Part shown: one piece after another, positions 1 to 7,333 of the stretch
Position numbering within the stretch: the stretch's first letter is position 1
Layout: every line of letters begins with the position of its first letter
Origin: an uncultured Clostridium sp.
Lineage (GTDB): Bacteria > Bacillota > Clostridia > Lachnospirales > Lachnospiraceae
NCBI GenBank assembly: GCA_900552885.1
Contig: USBM01000026.1
Coordinates: forward strand, 1-14,720
Direction: 5' to 3'
Length of the DNA: 14,720 nucleotides
Program-made: the position numbers and the translations under genes
Notes under the pieces: model-generated
Databases searched by the model: none
Told to the model about the DNA's origin: nothing
What the model saw: the letters and a program-made list of their open reading frames with translations, nothing else

Positions 1-1
1 G

Positions 2-30
2 GTTAAGCAACATGGATATCGGGCGGTATT
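2..30 (+). repeat. 3' half of a terminator-like hairpin, diverged copy of the one at 1609-1637
   Basis: Positions 2-30 match 1609-1637 at 24 of 29 bases without gaps. In the downstream copy this stretch is the loop end and 3' arm of a perfect hairpin, so the window probably opens inside a second copy whose 5' arm lies just to the left. It may be the terminator of the gene upstream of the window. A genome-wide dispersed repeat is the alternative. Confidence 0.55.
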
Positions 31-76
31 CTTGGTAAAATAAATATTGTTGATGAATTTAGGCACACCCTTTTTT

Positions 77-124
77 CGTCCTTAAAAGTGTATACAACCA
101 ACACAAATACGTCCTTAAAAGTGT
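77..124 (+). repeat. Upstream copy of a 33-bp repeat unit plus a partial second unit
   Basis: The 15-base word CGTCCTTAAAAGTGT occurs at 77 and again at 110, giving one full 33-bp unit (77-109) and a partial second unit (110-124). The stretch 74-120 matches 1531-1577 on the far side of the ATPase gene at 41 of 47 positions without gaps. The last base of the partial unit is the first base of a TTGACA -35 element, so the repeat lies directly against the promoter of the following gene. An operator, a recombination or insertion scar, or part of a dispersed repeat are all possible. Confidence 0.7.
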
Positions 125-152
125 TGACAAAGCGTCTGAAAAGTAATATTCT
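124..152 (+). promoter_or_regulatory. Sigma-A-type promoter of the AAA+/DUF4143 gene
   Basis: A consensus -35 TTGACA (124-129) is followed after 17 bp by TATTCT (147-152, 4 of 6 matches to TATAAT). Transcription would start near 159, leaving a short leader before the GGAGG at 193. The -35 abuts the partial repeat unit 110-124, so anything bound to that repeat would be placed to affect this promoter. Confidence 0.6.
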
Positions 153-204
153 CAAAAATAGAAGCAGTGTAGTATGATAGATTTTGCTGGTTGGAGGATA
201 TGCA

Positions 205-1506
205 ATGAAACGATATGCAATGGAACGGTTACAAGAATGGAAAGATAGACCGGATCGAAAGCCGTTGATTATCCGGGGAGCGAGACAGGTCGGGAAGACC
301 TGGTTGATGAAAGAATTTGGAAGAACCTGTTTTTCAAAGGCGGCTTATGTTAATTTTGACAGTAATCCGAGGATGCAGCAGCTTTTTGATGGTGAGATTA
401 ATGTAGAGAGGATCATTTTAGCAATCAGTGCGGAGACTGGTGTATCGATTGACCCGGAAGACACACTTCTGATCTTTGATGAGATACAGGAGGTTCCCAA
501 AGCGCTTGGCTCGTTAAAGTATTTTTGTGAAAATGCACCGGAATATGCGATTGTTGCAGCAGGTTCTTTGCTTGGCGTTGCTATGCATAAAGGAACTTCT
601 TTCCCGGTAGGAAAGGTGGATTTCATGGATCTGTACCCGCTTAGCTTTCAGGAGTTTTTGTGTGCACTTGGTGAGGAACGATTTGTTACCATGCTGCGAG
701 GTTCGGATACGGCAATGGTCACAATGTTTAAGACAAAGTATATCGACCGGCTGCGGGAATATTATTACGTGGGTGGAATGCCGGAGGCAGTTCAGAATTT
801 TGTTCAGAACAAGGATTACAACAGAGTCAGGGAAATTCAGAAGAATCTTTTGAATTATTATCAACAGGATTTTTCCAAACATGCACAGTCTTCTTTGGTG
901 CCGAGGTTGAATTTGGTATGGAATTCGATTCCCATGCAGCTTGCAAAGGAAAATAAGAAGTATATTTATGGTCAGGTTCGCGAAGGGGCGCGTGCGAAGG
1001 ATTTTGAATTAGCAATTCAATGGCTGTTGGATTGTGGCTTGATCCATAAGGTTCATCGCGTGAAGAAACCATTTCTTCCATTGAAAGCGTATATGGATAT
1101 GGATGCATTTAAGATATATATGCTGGATGTTGGATTATTGCTTGCGATGGCAGATCTGGACGCAAGTGTAATTATTGATGGAAACAGGATCTTTACGGAG
1201 TTTAAAGGTGCATTGACAGAACAATATGTGTTGCAGCAATTAATTGCAGAATTAGAAGTGAAACCGTACTATTACACAACTGCAAATTCTTCGGGTGAAA
1301 TTGATTTTATGCTGCAGGCATCGGATGCGGTCGTTCCGGTGGAGGTAAAAGCGGAGGAGAATTTACGGGCAAAGAGTCTGCGGGCGTTTTGTGAAAAGTA
1401 TCATCCAAAGCATGCGGTACGAACATCCATGTCGGATTATCGTGAGCAGGACTGGCTGACAAACATTCCGCTTTACAATATTGACAGGATAGAAAAATAT
1501 CTTTGA
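205..1506 (+). CDS. AAA+ ATPase with C-terminal DUF4143 (PD-(D/E)XK-like) domain
   Basis: The protein is 433 aa from the ATG at 205, chosen because GGAGG at 193-197 lies 7 nt upstream; an in-frame TTG at 184 has no such site. The N-terminal part is an AAA_14-type ATPase: Walker A GARQVGKT (residues 25-32), Walker B LLIFDEIQ (88-95) and a sensor-like AAGSLLG (118-124). The C-terminal part fits DUF4143: E339, the GEIDF motif with D367, then VPVEVKA with E380 and K382, an arrangement resembling a PD-(D/E)XK nuclease core. Proteins of this family are widespread and often multi-copy in gut anaerobes; their cellular role is not established. The gene has its own promoter and a hairpin terminator, and stands apart from its neighbours. 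The flanking repeats are unusual and could mean that it arrived as a unit. Family assignment is secure; function is unknown. Confidence 0.9.
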   Translation: MKRYAMERLQEWKDRPDRKPLIIRGARQVGKTWLMKEFGRTCFSKAAYVNFDSNPRMQQLFDGEINVERIILAISAETGVSIDPEDTLLIFDEIQEVPKALGSLKYFCENAPEYAIVAAGSLLGVAMHKGTSFPVGKVDFMDLYPLSFQEFLCALGEERFVTMLRGSDTAMVTMFKTKYIDRLREYYYVGGMPEAVQNFVQNKDYNRVREIQKNLLNYYQQDFSKHAQSSLVPRLNLVWNSIPMQLAKENKKYIYGQVREGARAKDFELAIQWLLDCGLIHKVHRVKKPFLPLKAYMDMDAFKIYMLDVGLLLAMADLDASVIIDGNRIFTEFKGALTEQYVLQQLIAELEVKPYYYTTANSSGEIDFMLQASDAVVPVEVKAEENLRAKSLRAFCEKYHPKHAVRTSMSDYREQDWLTNIPLYNIDRIEKYL

Positions 1507-1533
1507 TGTCTATAAGAAGAATCTGCATTATTT

Positions 1534-1581
1534 CGTCCTTAAAAGCGTACACATATAACACAAATACGTCCTTACAATGTA
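1534..1581 (+). repeat. Downstream copy of the 33-bp repeat unit plus a partial second unit
   Basis: A full unit at 1534-1566 matches 77-109 at 28 of 33 positions, and a decayed partial unit starts at 1567, keeping the same 33-bp spacing as upstream. Unlike the upstream pair it is not followed by a TTGACA element and lies between a stop codon and a terminator, so a promoter role is unlikely at this copy. Its presence on both sides of one gene in direct orientation is the notable point. Confidence 0.7.
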
Positions 1582-1590
1582 TGTAATAAA

Positions 1591-1637
1591 ATACCGCCTG
1601 GTATTCATGCTAAGAAACATGAATACCAGGCGGTATT
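1591..1637. terminator. Bidirectional intrinsic terminator between convergent genes
   Basis: A perfect 19-bp inverted repeat (arms 1591-1609 and 1618-1636) encloses an 8-nt loop. On the plus strand it is followed by TTTTC; on the minus strand it runs into a T-rich TTTATTAC. It sits between the converging ATPase gene (stop at 1506) and chemoreceptor gene (stop at 1654), so it can serve both. Its 3' half is repeated at the left edge of the window. Confidence 0.85.
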
Positions 1638-1653
1638 TTCGATTCTGCCGGAT

Positions 1654-2430
1654 CTATTCGTTCAACTCGTGAATGATCGTAGACAGCTTTCCAAGCACAG
1701 AAGAGATCTGTGTACTGGTAGTAGACATGCCGTCTGCTAACTTCTGCACTTCGGATGCAACAACGGCGAATCCGCGTCCTGCTTCTCCGGCTCTGGCTGC
1801 TTCAATGGAAGCATTCAGGGATAAGATACGCTGGCGGCTGCTGAAATGTTCAATCTTATTCGTGTTATCATTGGCTTCGTCAATATATTGTACGGCTTCC
1901 TGGATACCGGTCTGTAATTTGTCTAACAAATGTTTGTTGGTCATTGTCATATAGCAGTCGCGGACATACATATTGATCACATCGCCGAGCAGAGTAGCAG
2001 ATGCTTCAATCTCCTCACGGCTTTTGACATTGACTTTGTGAAGAGCAGCAATATATTTGTCGGGGTCAATTCCTAATTCCTGTGCAGTCTTACGGAATGC
2101 TTCGTCATCCGGATTCTCTGGAAGAACCTGGCCACCAATGACACTTCCAAGCACAGTGCCATCATCTAAGGTAATTGGAATACCAAAGTCAACCAAGCCG
2201 GCATGGCAGGAATAGACACCGGTTCCTTCTTTGTCACATTTCTCACAACGTCGGCAGCCTTCAGCACTGCCACGGGTTAAGTCAATACAGAATTCAGTAA
2301 AATTATAGCATTCGCTGATATAGTTGCCATCGGCTCCAACAGCCACGGTTGCAAGCCCGGTACTGGTCGCCCAGTTCTTCATAATGCTTTCAAACTTCTC
2401 CATGTTACAAAAATCTTCAATCTTCAGCAT
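1654..2430 (-). CDS. Soluble methyl-accepting chemotaxis-type receptor with PocR sensory domain
   Basis: The protein is 258 aa with no signal peptide or membrane segment. Residues 1 to about 160 resemble the PocR sensory domain, including the cysteine cluster C59-x2-C62-x2-C65 and a later SCHAG (74-78). Residues 200-232 carry the conserved chemoreceptor hairpin tip (LNASIEAARAGEAGRG followed by FAVVASEVQKLA), which binds CheA and CheW in this family. The flanking helices are short: about 35 residues before the tip and 27 after it, far less than in ordinary receptors, and there is no adaptation pentapeptide. The start at 2430 has GGAGGG 9 nt upstream. It is transcribed divergently from the peptide-resistance operon and ends at a shared hairpin terminator. 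A cytoplasmic sensor of a small ligand or redox/metal state is likely; the ligand is not readable from the sequence. Confidence 0.85.
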   Translation of the reverse strand: MLKIEDFCNMEKFESIMKNWATSTGLATVAVGADGNYISECYNFTEFCIDLTRGSAEGCRRCEKCDKEGTGVYSCHAGLVDFGIPITLDDGTVLGSVIGGQVLPENPDDEAFRKTAQELGIDPDKYIAALHKVNVKSREEIEASATLLGDVINMYVRDCYMTMTNKHLLDKLQTGIQEAVQYIDEANDNTNKIEHFSSRQRILSLNASIEAARAGEAGRGFAVVASEVQKLADGMSTTSTQISSVLGKLSTIIHELNE

Positions 2431-2492
2431 ACAAACAACCCTCCAATTAGGGGCAAGCTTGTCTCTTGCCCTGATATCATTATATACAAATC

Positions 2493-2521
2493 AGTATAAC
2501 ATTTTGGGTAACATTTTACAA
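2493..2521 (-). promoter_or_regulatory. Promoter of the PocR-domain chemoreceptor gene
   Basis: Read on the minus strand, TTGTAA (2521-2516) is followed after 17 bp by TATACT (2498-2493), matching 4 of 6 and 5 of 6 sigma-A consensus positions. This lies about 60 nt upstream of the start codon. A second -10-like TATAAT (2484-2479) is nearby but has no matching -35. No sigma-D-type chemotaxis promoter was recognised. Confidence 0.5.
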
Positions 2522-2566
2522 GGATTTAACAAGAAATATGATTAGTACGGAAATGCCTGTGCCAAC

Positions 2567-2612
2567 CTTACAACATCCGTAAGTGTTCTTTTGTTATCAT
2601 TTACGGTATACT
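2567..2612 (+). promoter_or_regulatory. Candidate activator-dependent promoter and operator of the Bce-type operon
   Basis: A TATACT -10 element is at 2607-2612, but the position expected for -35 (around 2584-2589) reads TGTTCT and does not match. Just upstream is the inverted repeat CTTAC-N7-GTAAG (2567-2571 and 2579-2583), overlapping a second one, CCGTAA/TTACGG (2577-2582 and 2601-2606); CGTAAG recurs at 2619-2624. A good -10 without a -35, with a dyad centred near -44, is the usual layout for a response-regulator-activated target of this family. Binding by the operon's own regulator is inferred. Confidence 0.45.
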
Positions 2613-2719
2613 AATGTTCGTAAGAAATACCGGGTATGATAAGACGCAGATCATGTATTTGCACATAGGAGTGAATGCATACTGAACAAAAGAGATGGAA
2701 AGGTAAGGAGGTATTTATA

Positions 2720-3490
2720 ATGCAGGAGAAGTTATTAGAGATTCATGATCTATATAAGGAATATGGTAAGAACGAAGGAAAGACGGTTGCACTTGACAGG
2801 CTGAGCTGTTCGGTGTTAGAAGGAGAGTTTTTAGGGATTATGGGAAGCAGTGGTTCCGGCAAGACCACGTTGTTGAATTGCATTGCCACGATGATCCGTC
2901 CGACATCCGGGGTGATTCTGTTGAAGAATACCGATGTGCTGAAATTAAAAGGAACAAAATTAGCAGATTACCGGGGTAGTAAGATCGGATATCTGTTTCA
3001 GAATTTTGAGTTATTAGAGAATATGACGGCAAGAGAGAATATTCTATTGCCAATCTCCATTCACAATGAAAAAGAAGCGGATTGGGAACAGCGAATGGAA
3101 GAATTGGCAAAGTATTTGCAGATTGAAGAGGTATTGGATAAGTTTCCGGCACAGATGTCAGGAGGACAGAAACAGCGTGTGGCAGCAGCCAGGGCATTGA
3201 TACTGAATCCGGAGATCGTGTTAGCGGATGAGCCGACCGGAGCATTGGATTCTAAAAATGCCAGAAATCTGATGCAAATGCTGCATACACTTAATCAGGA
3301 GAAGCAGACAACGATTCTGATGGTAACGCATGATGCAAATGCGGCAAGCTTTTGTTCGAGAATTTTGTTCATTCAGGATGGCAATATTTTTCATGAATTG
3401 AGAAGAAAGCAGGAATCAAATGAAGCCTTCTATGAGCGGATTCTGAATGTGCAGGCACAGATGGGAGGGGGCAGTGCATATGTTTTTTAA
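2720..3490 (+). CDS. BceA-type ABC transporter ATP-binding protein
   Basis: The protein is 256 aa, starting at 2720 behind AAGGAGG (2705-2711, 8-nt spacing); the frame is open upstream but that extension lacks a ribosome site. All ATPase motifs are present: Walker A GSSGSGKTT (42-50), Q-loop glutamine 94, signature SGGQKQR (147-153), Walker B with IVLADEP (166-172), D-loop GALD and the H-loop histidine 204. The sequence type is the MacB/LolD/BceA class, in which a dimer drives an FtsX-type permease and does mechanical work on the membrane rather than classical transport. The permease gene overlaps its 3' end by 11 nt. With the downstream regulator and kinase it forms a complete module for sensing and removing cell-wall-targeting peptides. 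The family call is very secure; the specific peptide is unknown. Confidence 0.95.
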   Translation: MQEKLLEIHDLYKEYGKNEGKTVALDRLSCSVLEGEFLGIMGSSGSGKTTLLNCIATMIRPTSGVILLKNTDVLKLKGTKLADYRGSKIGYLFQNFELLENMTARENILLPISIHNEKEADWEQRMEELAKYLQIEEVLDKFPAQMSGGQKQRVAAARALILNPEIVLADEPTGALDSKNARNLMQMLHTLNQEKQTTILMVTHDANAASFCSRILFIQDGNIFHELRRKQESNEAFYERILNVQAQMGGGSAYVF

Positions 3491-5591
3491 ATTAATCCGG
3501 AAAAATGGAAAAGATAGCTACAAAGAGAATGGCATTTATTTCTTGTCACTTGTGATAGTGATCATTGCCTTTTATGTAATATTGTCGCTGGAAAAACAGG
3601 ATGTAATGATATTTTTGAAAGAAATGGAAAGTGATGCAGTTGGACGGTTATTCCTTATGATCAAGGGTGTATATGGAATCTCTCTGTTTATGATCTTTTT
3701 TATGGTATATTTTGCACAGCGATATCAATTACAGCGACGCAATCACGAGTTTGGAATGCTGATGATGTTAGGAATGCCGCGGGGAAGATTGTTTGGGATG
3801 TTGATGATAGAGGATCTCTATACGAGTGCTGTGTCCTTGATATGTGGGCTGCCGATTGCTATTGTGTTGTCAGAGTGTATCAGTTTGATTACAGCTAAGC
3901 TGGTCGGAATGGGAATTATAGGTCATCATTTTTCCTTGTCACCTACAGCAATCGGAGTTACAGCAATTGGATTCTTTGTAATTAAATTAGTGGCGAATCT
4001 GATCTTAAGTGCCAAGATTGTCAGAAAAGAGCCGGGCGTTTTGATGCGGGAGCAGGTAGAACAGACCTATAAGAATGTGAAATGGGTCAGAGAAATATTG
4101 GGAATTGTGGTTGGATGTGGCTGCCTGATTGCAGCATATGGAATCGTCCTGACGTCAGGGATTGTATTTTATCAGTTAAAATGGATGGCGATTGTGATTA
4201 TATTGGGTACATTTGGTACATACTGGGCGTTGAAGGGAATCTGCCTTTTCGTGCGGGTGATACTGGTCAAAAGCAGGAAGAAACCGGTATTACACACATT
4301 TACATTCCGGCAGTTACAGGAGAATGTATTTGGAAAATGTATGCCGCTTACCATTGCTTCCCTGTTAGTGTTGATGGCAATTATCTGTATGGCGTATGGA
4401 ATTTCCGTATCCGTATCACAGGCACACGAATATGAGCACGGAATGGATTATACCTTTGTTGCTTATGATGAGGACTCTGAGAAGGAGATTCTTGATTTGC
4501 AGAAGGATACATCCGTTGCGGATGTGATTGAAAAGTGGGTCCCGGTGCCAGTGAGTGTTTTGCCAAGTGTACGTTATCAGTCAGATGAGAAAAGGAAGAC
4601 GGTCGTGTATGATGGGATGAATCTGCAGGAATGTGCACAGAACTTAAGTGAGCAAGATTGGGCAGCCTTTGAAAATACTTCTTTTTACTATGGAATATTT
4701 ACAGGAGGATCGGATTGCCTGTCAGAACCATATATGATTCGGTTATCTGACTGGAATGCATTACAGCAGGCAAAAGGCAAACAAATATTATCTCTTCGGG
4801 ACGATCAGATTGCATTATATACCGATCCGGAATTTGTACAGGATAATGTGTCCGTGTATCAGAAGATTATAGCGCAGAAACCATATGTAACGATTAATGG
4901 AACACCGTATGAATTTACAGATGCAATCTGTTCGGATGATATTGTGGTGGACCGGAGCATTACGATCGGTTATGGCTGGGTGGTGCCGGATGCATTGTAT
5001 GAAAGCTATGCAGATAAGAACAATGAGACCACCTATTGGAATGCATATCTGCGCAAGGATCTGATTGAGAAGAATGGCTTAATGCAGGCAATCCGGATCG
5101 GAAATGCTTTGTTTGATGCAAAAGGAATCGACTATGAGAATTATCTGCAGAATATCGGAAGACAGGTATTCTATATTGTTGCAGCAAGTTATCTGACAAT
5201 CTATTTTGCATTTATCTTCTTATTGATCGCCAATACAGTGATCAGTCTGCAATTCTTAATGCAGGAGAAACGAACACGGAGCCGTTACCGCACATTGATC
5301 CGTCTAGGCAGCCGGTATGAGCATTTGTGCCGGTCAGCCAGATCTCAGATTCATTGGTATTTTGCAATGCCAATCGGCCTTGCTGTGGTAAGCAGTATTG
5401 TGGGAACCTGCGCATTGCTGAAAACTATGCTGCCAAGTATATTAATAGGGAAGAGCAGGTGGCTGATGGGAATAGCAGGGGCTGTCATTTTGGTATTGGC
5501 TGTGGTAGAATATATTTATATGTGGCAGGTAGTGAAGTTAAGCCGGCAGAATATTAATCAGATGATGGATGTTGTAAGGGAAGATTGTTAG
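3480..5591 (+). CDS. BceB-type FtsX-domain ABC permease
   Basis: The protein is 703 aa from the ATG at 3480, preceded by a GGGAGGGGG ribosome site at 3462-3470 and overlapping the ATPase stop codon. Ten membrane segments can be seen, near residues 18-36, 58-79, 107-133, 155-178, 205-228, 233-255, 287-310, 563-588, 626-646 and 661-683. Between the seventh and eighth lies an extracytoplasmic domain of about 250 residues (312-560), the hallmark of BceB-type permeases, which in this family binds the peptide or its lipid-linked complex and signals to the kinase. FtsX-like regions occupy the two membrane blocks. The length is slightly above the usual 620-670 aa. It should work with the ATPase before it and the intramembrane-sensing kinase after it. 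The ligand is not predictable from this sequence. Confidence 0.93.
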   Translation: MFFKLIRKNGKDSYKENGIYFLSLVIVIIAFYVILSLEKQDVMIFLKEMESDAVGRLFLMIKGVYGISLFMIFFMVYFAQRYQLQRRNHEFGMLMMLGMPRGRLFGMLMIEDLYTSAVSLICGLPIAIVLSECISLITAKLVGMGIIGHHFSLSPTAIGVTAIGFFVIKLVANLILSAKIVRKEPGVLMREQVEQTYKNVKWVREILGIVVGCGCLIAAYGIVLTSGIVFYQLKWMAIVIILGTFGTYWALKGICLFVRVILVKSRKKPVLHTFTFRQLQENVFGKCMPLTIASLLVLMAIICMAYGISVSVSQAHEYEHGMDYTFVAYDEDSEKEILDLQKDTSVADVIEKWVPVPVSVLPSVRYQSDEKRKTVVYDGMNLQECAQNLSEQDWAAFENTSFYYGIFTGGSDCLSEPYMIRLSDWNALQQAKGKQILSLRDDQIALYTDPEFVQDNVSVYQKIIAQKPYVTINGTPYEFTDAICSDDIVVDRSITIGYGWVVPDALYESYADKNNETTYWNAYLRKDLIEKNGLMQAIRIGNALFDAKGIDYENYLQNIGRQVFYIVAASYLTIYFAFIFLLIANTVISLQFLMQEKRTRSRYRTLIRLGSRYEHLCRSARSQIHWYFAMPIGLAVVSSIVGTCALLKTMLPSILIGKSRWLMGIAGAVILVLAVVEYIYMWQVVKLSRQNINQMMDVVREDC

Positions 5592-5601
5592 GAAGAATAC
5601 A

Positions 5602-6267
5602 ATGAGACGGATTACAGTAGTAGAAGATGATAATTTCATGAGGGAAGAATTACAGTATCGGTTAGAACAGGCAGGTTATGAGGTAAATGTGGTGACGGAT
5701 TTCTCTAAAACAGTGGAAGAGATTCAGGAACAGACCCCGGATCTGGTTGTGCTGGATCTGAATCTGCCGGGAAAGAACGGGTATGCAGTATGCAAGGAAC
5801 TGAAATCAAAGTCTTCTATTATCGTACTTGTGTTGACATCGAGAGATCAGTTGAAGGATGAGCTGCAGGCATTAGAGATTGGAGCGGATGAATTCCTGAC
5901 CAAGCCGTGCCATGGAGAACGTCTGCTTGCACGAATCCGGAATCTGGAGAAACGAATCGATCAGCAACAGAATCGGTTGGAAGGTGGCGGTCTTTCCTTA
6001 GACCGCCAGACCGATACTTTGTATGTGGGCGAGGAAGTGGTAAGACTGACGGAACAGGAGGCAACAATCTTAGAACAGTTATTGCTGCATCCGGGTAGCC
6101 TTGTGAGCAAACAGCAGTTATTTCAGGTATTGTGGGGAACGGAAGAATATATTGATGAGAATGCCCTGCAGGTTGCAATGACAAGGCTGCGTAAGACTTT
6201 GACAAAGCTATCGGTTGAGAGCCGGATCGTGACGGTTCGGGGACAGGGATATCAGATAGAGTGGTGA
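5602..6267 (+). CDS. OmpR-family response regulator (BceR-type)
   Basis: The protein is 221 aa. The receiver domain has the acidic pair D9/D10, phosphoacceptor D52 (VVLDLNLPG), T79 and K101 (LTKP). The C-terminal half is a winged-helix DNA-binding domain from about 125 to 221, with LTEQEATILEQL and the terminal RGQGYQIEW wing. It starts 10 nt after the permease stop and ends 4 nt before the kinase start, so it is surely cotranscribed with both. The expected partner is the downstream intramembrane-sensing kinase, and the expected target is the operon's own promoter with the inverted repeat at 2567-2583. Family assignment is secure; the binding site is inferred from position and symmetry. Confidence 0.93.
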   Translation: MRRITVVEDDNFMREELQYRLEQAGYEVNVVTDFSKTVEEIQEQTPDLVVLDLNLPGKNGYAVCKELKSKSSIIVLVLTSRDQLKDELQALEIGADEFLTKPCHGERLLARIRNLEKRIDQQQNRLEGGGLSLDRQTDTLYVGEEVVRLTEQEATILEQLLLHPGSLVSKQQLFQVLWGTEEYIDENALQVAMTRLRKTLTKLSVESRIVTVRGQGYQIEW

Positions 6268-6271
6268 TGGT

Positions 6272-7309
6272 ATGAAAGATTGGTGGAAATGGTGTCGCGA
6301 ATATGGGATATTTTTAATCGTGCTGCTGGTAATGGATGTATTTACCGGCGGCTTTTTGTGGTTAATGGATGCAAGATCATTTGGTGTATTATTTCTATTA
6401 TTCTTAGGGGGTTCAATCCTTTTGTTTGTGGTTGGAGTGGGACTTCATATTCGGAAGGAGAGACGACAGCAGCAACAGCTGCAAAAGATATTTTTTGATA
6501 TGTCGGACAATCAGGAACTGATGCCGGAAGAGAAGGAAAGATGGCAGCAGATGCCCTCCGATAAGCGGGCAGTATACGAATTCGCATATGATCGTATTCA
6601 GGAGTTAGGACAGAGAGAACAGCAGTTAATGCAGGAGAAGAAAGAGTACGAAGATTATATAGAAGCCTGGGCACACGAGATTAAGATTCCTCTTTCCTTG
6701 GTAACTTTAATATTAGAAAACCGCAAAGAAGAGATGTCAGCAGATGTGTATAAGAAGATGGATTATTCAAATCGAAAGATGCAGGAGTATGTGACGCAGA
6801 TCTTATATTATGCGAGACTCAAGGCGGTACACAAGGATTATGTGATGGATGAGATCTGTCTGTGCAAGGTCTGTGAAGAGGTGTTGGAAGAATATACGGC
6901 ATATGAAGATGGCCAGGTGATCGAATGGAGAAACAGGGTTGGCAGTGAGGTGGTGCTGACAGACTGTAAGGGATTACATTTCATCTTAGAACAGATTCTT
7001 AATAATGCGTGTAAATATATTGATCCCAAGAAAGAACATTCTTATATTGAAATGACAAGCTATCAGGAGGGGGATGTAATCTGGCTACAGATATCGGATA
7101 ACGGACTTGGTGCGGAAGAAGGGGAATTGCCATTTTTGTTTGATAAAGGATTTACGGGAAAGACGGTGATCGGACAGGCGAAGGCAACCGGAATGGGGCT
7201 TTACCTTGTCGGGGAGATGGCAAAAGATCTGTCCATGCAATTGGATGTGGAATCAAAGGTGGGAGAGGGTTTTCGGATTCGGATGGGATTTCCGGTTATC
7301 TATAGATAA
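6272..7309 (+). CDS. Intramembrane-sensing histidine kinase (BceS-type)
   Basis: The protein is 345 aa. Two hydrophobic segments (about 11-31 and 36-58) are separated by only a few residues, so there is no extracellular sensor; this is the intramembrane-sensing kinase layout. The dimerisation/phosphotransfer motif AWAHEIKIPL places the phosphorylated histidine at H135. The ATPase domain has the N-box with N244/N245 (QILNNACKY), the G1 motif SDNGLG (275-280), an F-box region FLFDKGF (288-294) and the G2 motif ATGMGLYL (305-312). It therefore looks fully active. In this family the transporter itself senses the peptide and transmits to the kinase through the membrane. It starts 4 nt after the response regulator; a ribosome site is weak, suggesting translational coupling. 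Confidence 0.93.
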   Translation: MKDWWKWCREYGIFLIVLLVMDVFTGGFLWLMDARSFGVLFLLFLGGSILLFVVGVGLHIRKERRQQQQLQKIFFDMSDNQELMPEEKERWQQMPSDKRAVYEFAYDRIQELGQREQQLMQEKKEYEDYIEAWAHEIKIPLSLVTLILENRKEEMSADVYKKMDYSNRKMQEYVTQILYYARLKAVHKDYVMDEICLCKVCEEVLEEYTAYEDGQVIEWRNRVGSEVVLTDCKGLHFILEQILNNACKYIDPKKEHSYIEMTSYQEGDVIWLQISDNGLGAEEGELPFLFDKGFTGKTVIGQAKATGMGLYLVGEMAKDLSMQLDVESKVGEGFRIRMGFPVIYR

Positions 7310-7333
7310 ATTTTATAAAATATGGTATAGTTA

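Noticed and set aside
77..124. 33-bp spaced repeats as a CRISPR array
   Set aside because: There are only one full and one partial unit at each site, the period contains no variable spacer (the whole 33 bp is repeated on the other side), and no cas gene is present.
205..1506. ATPase gene with flanking repeats as an insertion sequence
   Set aside because: No transposase domain, no terminal inverted repeats and no short target duplication are visible; the flanking repeats are direct and lie in intergenic, promoter and terminator positions.
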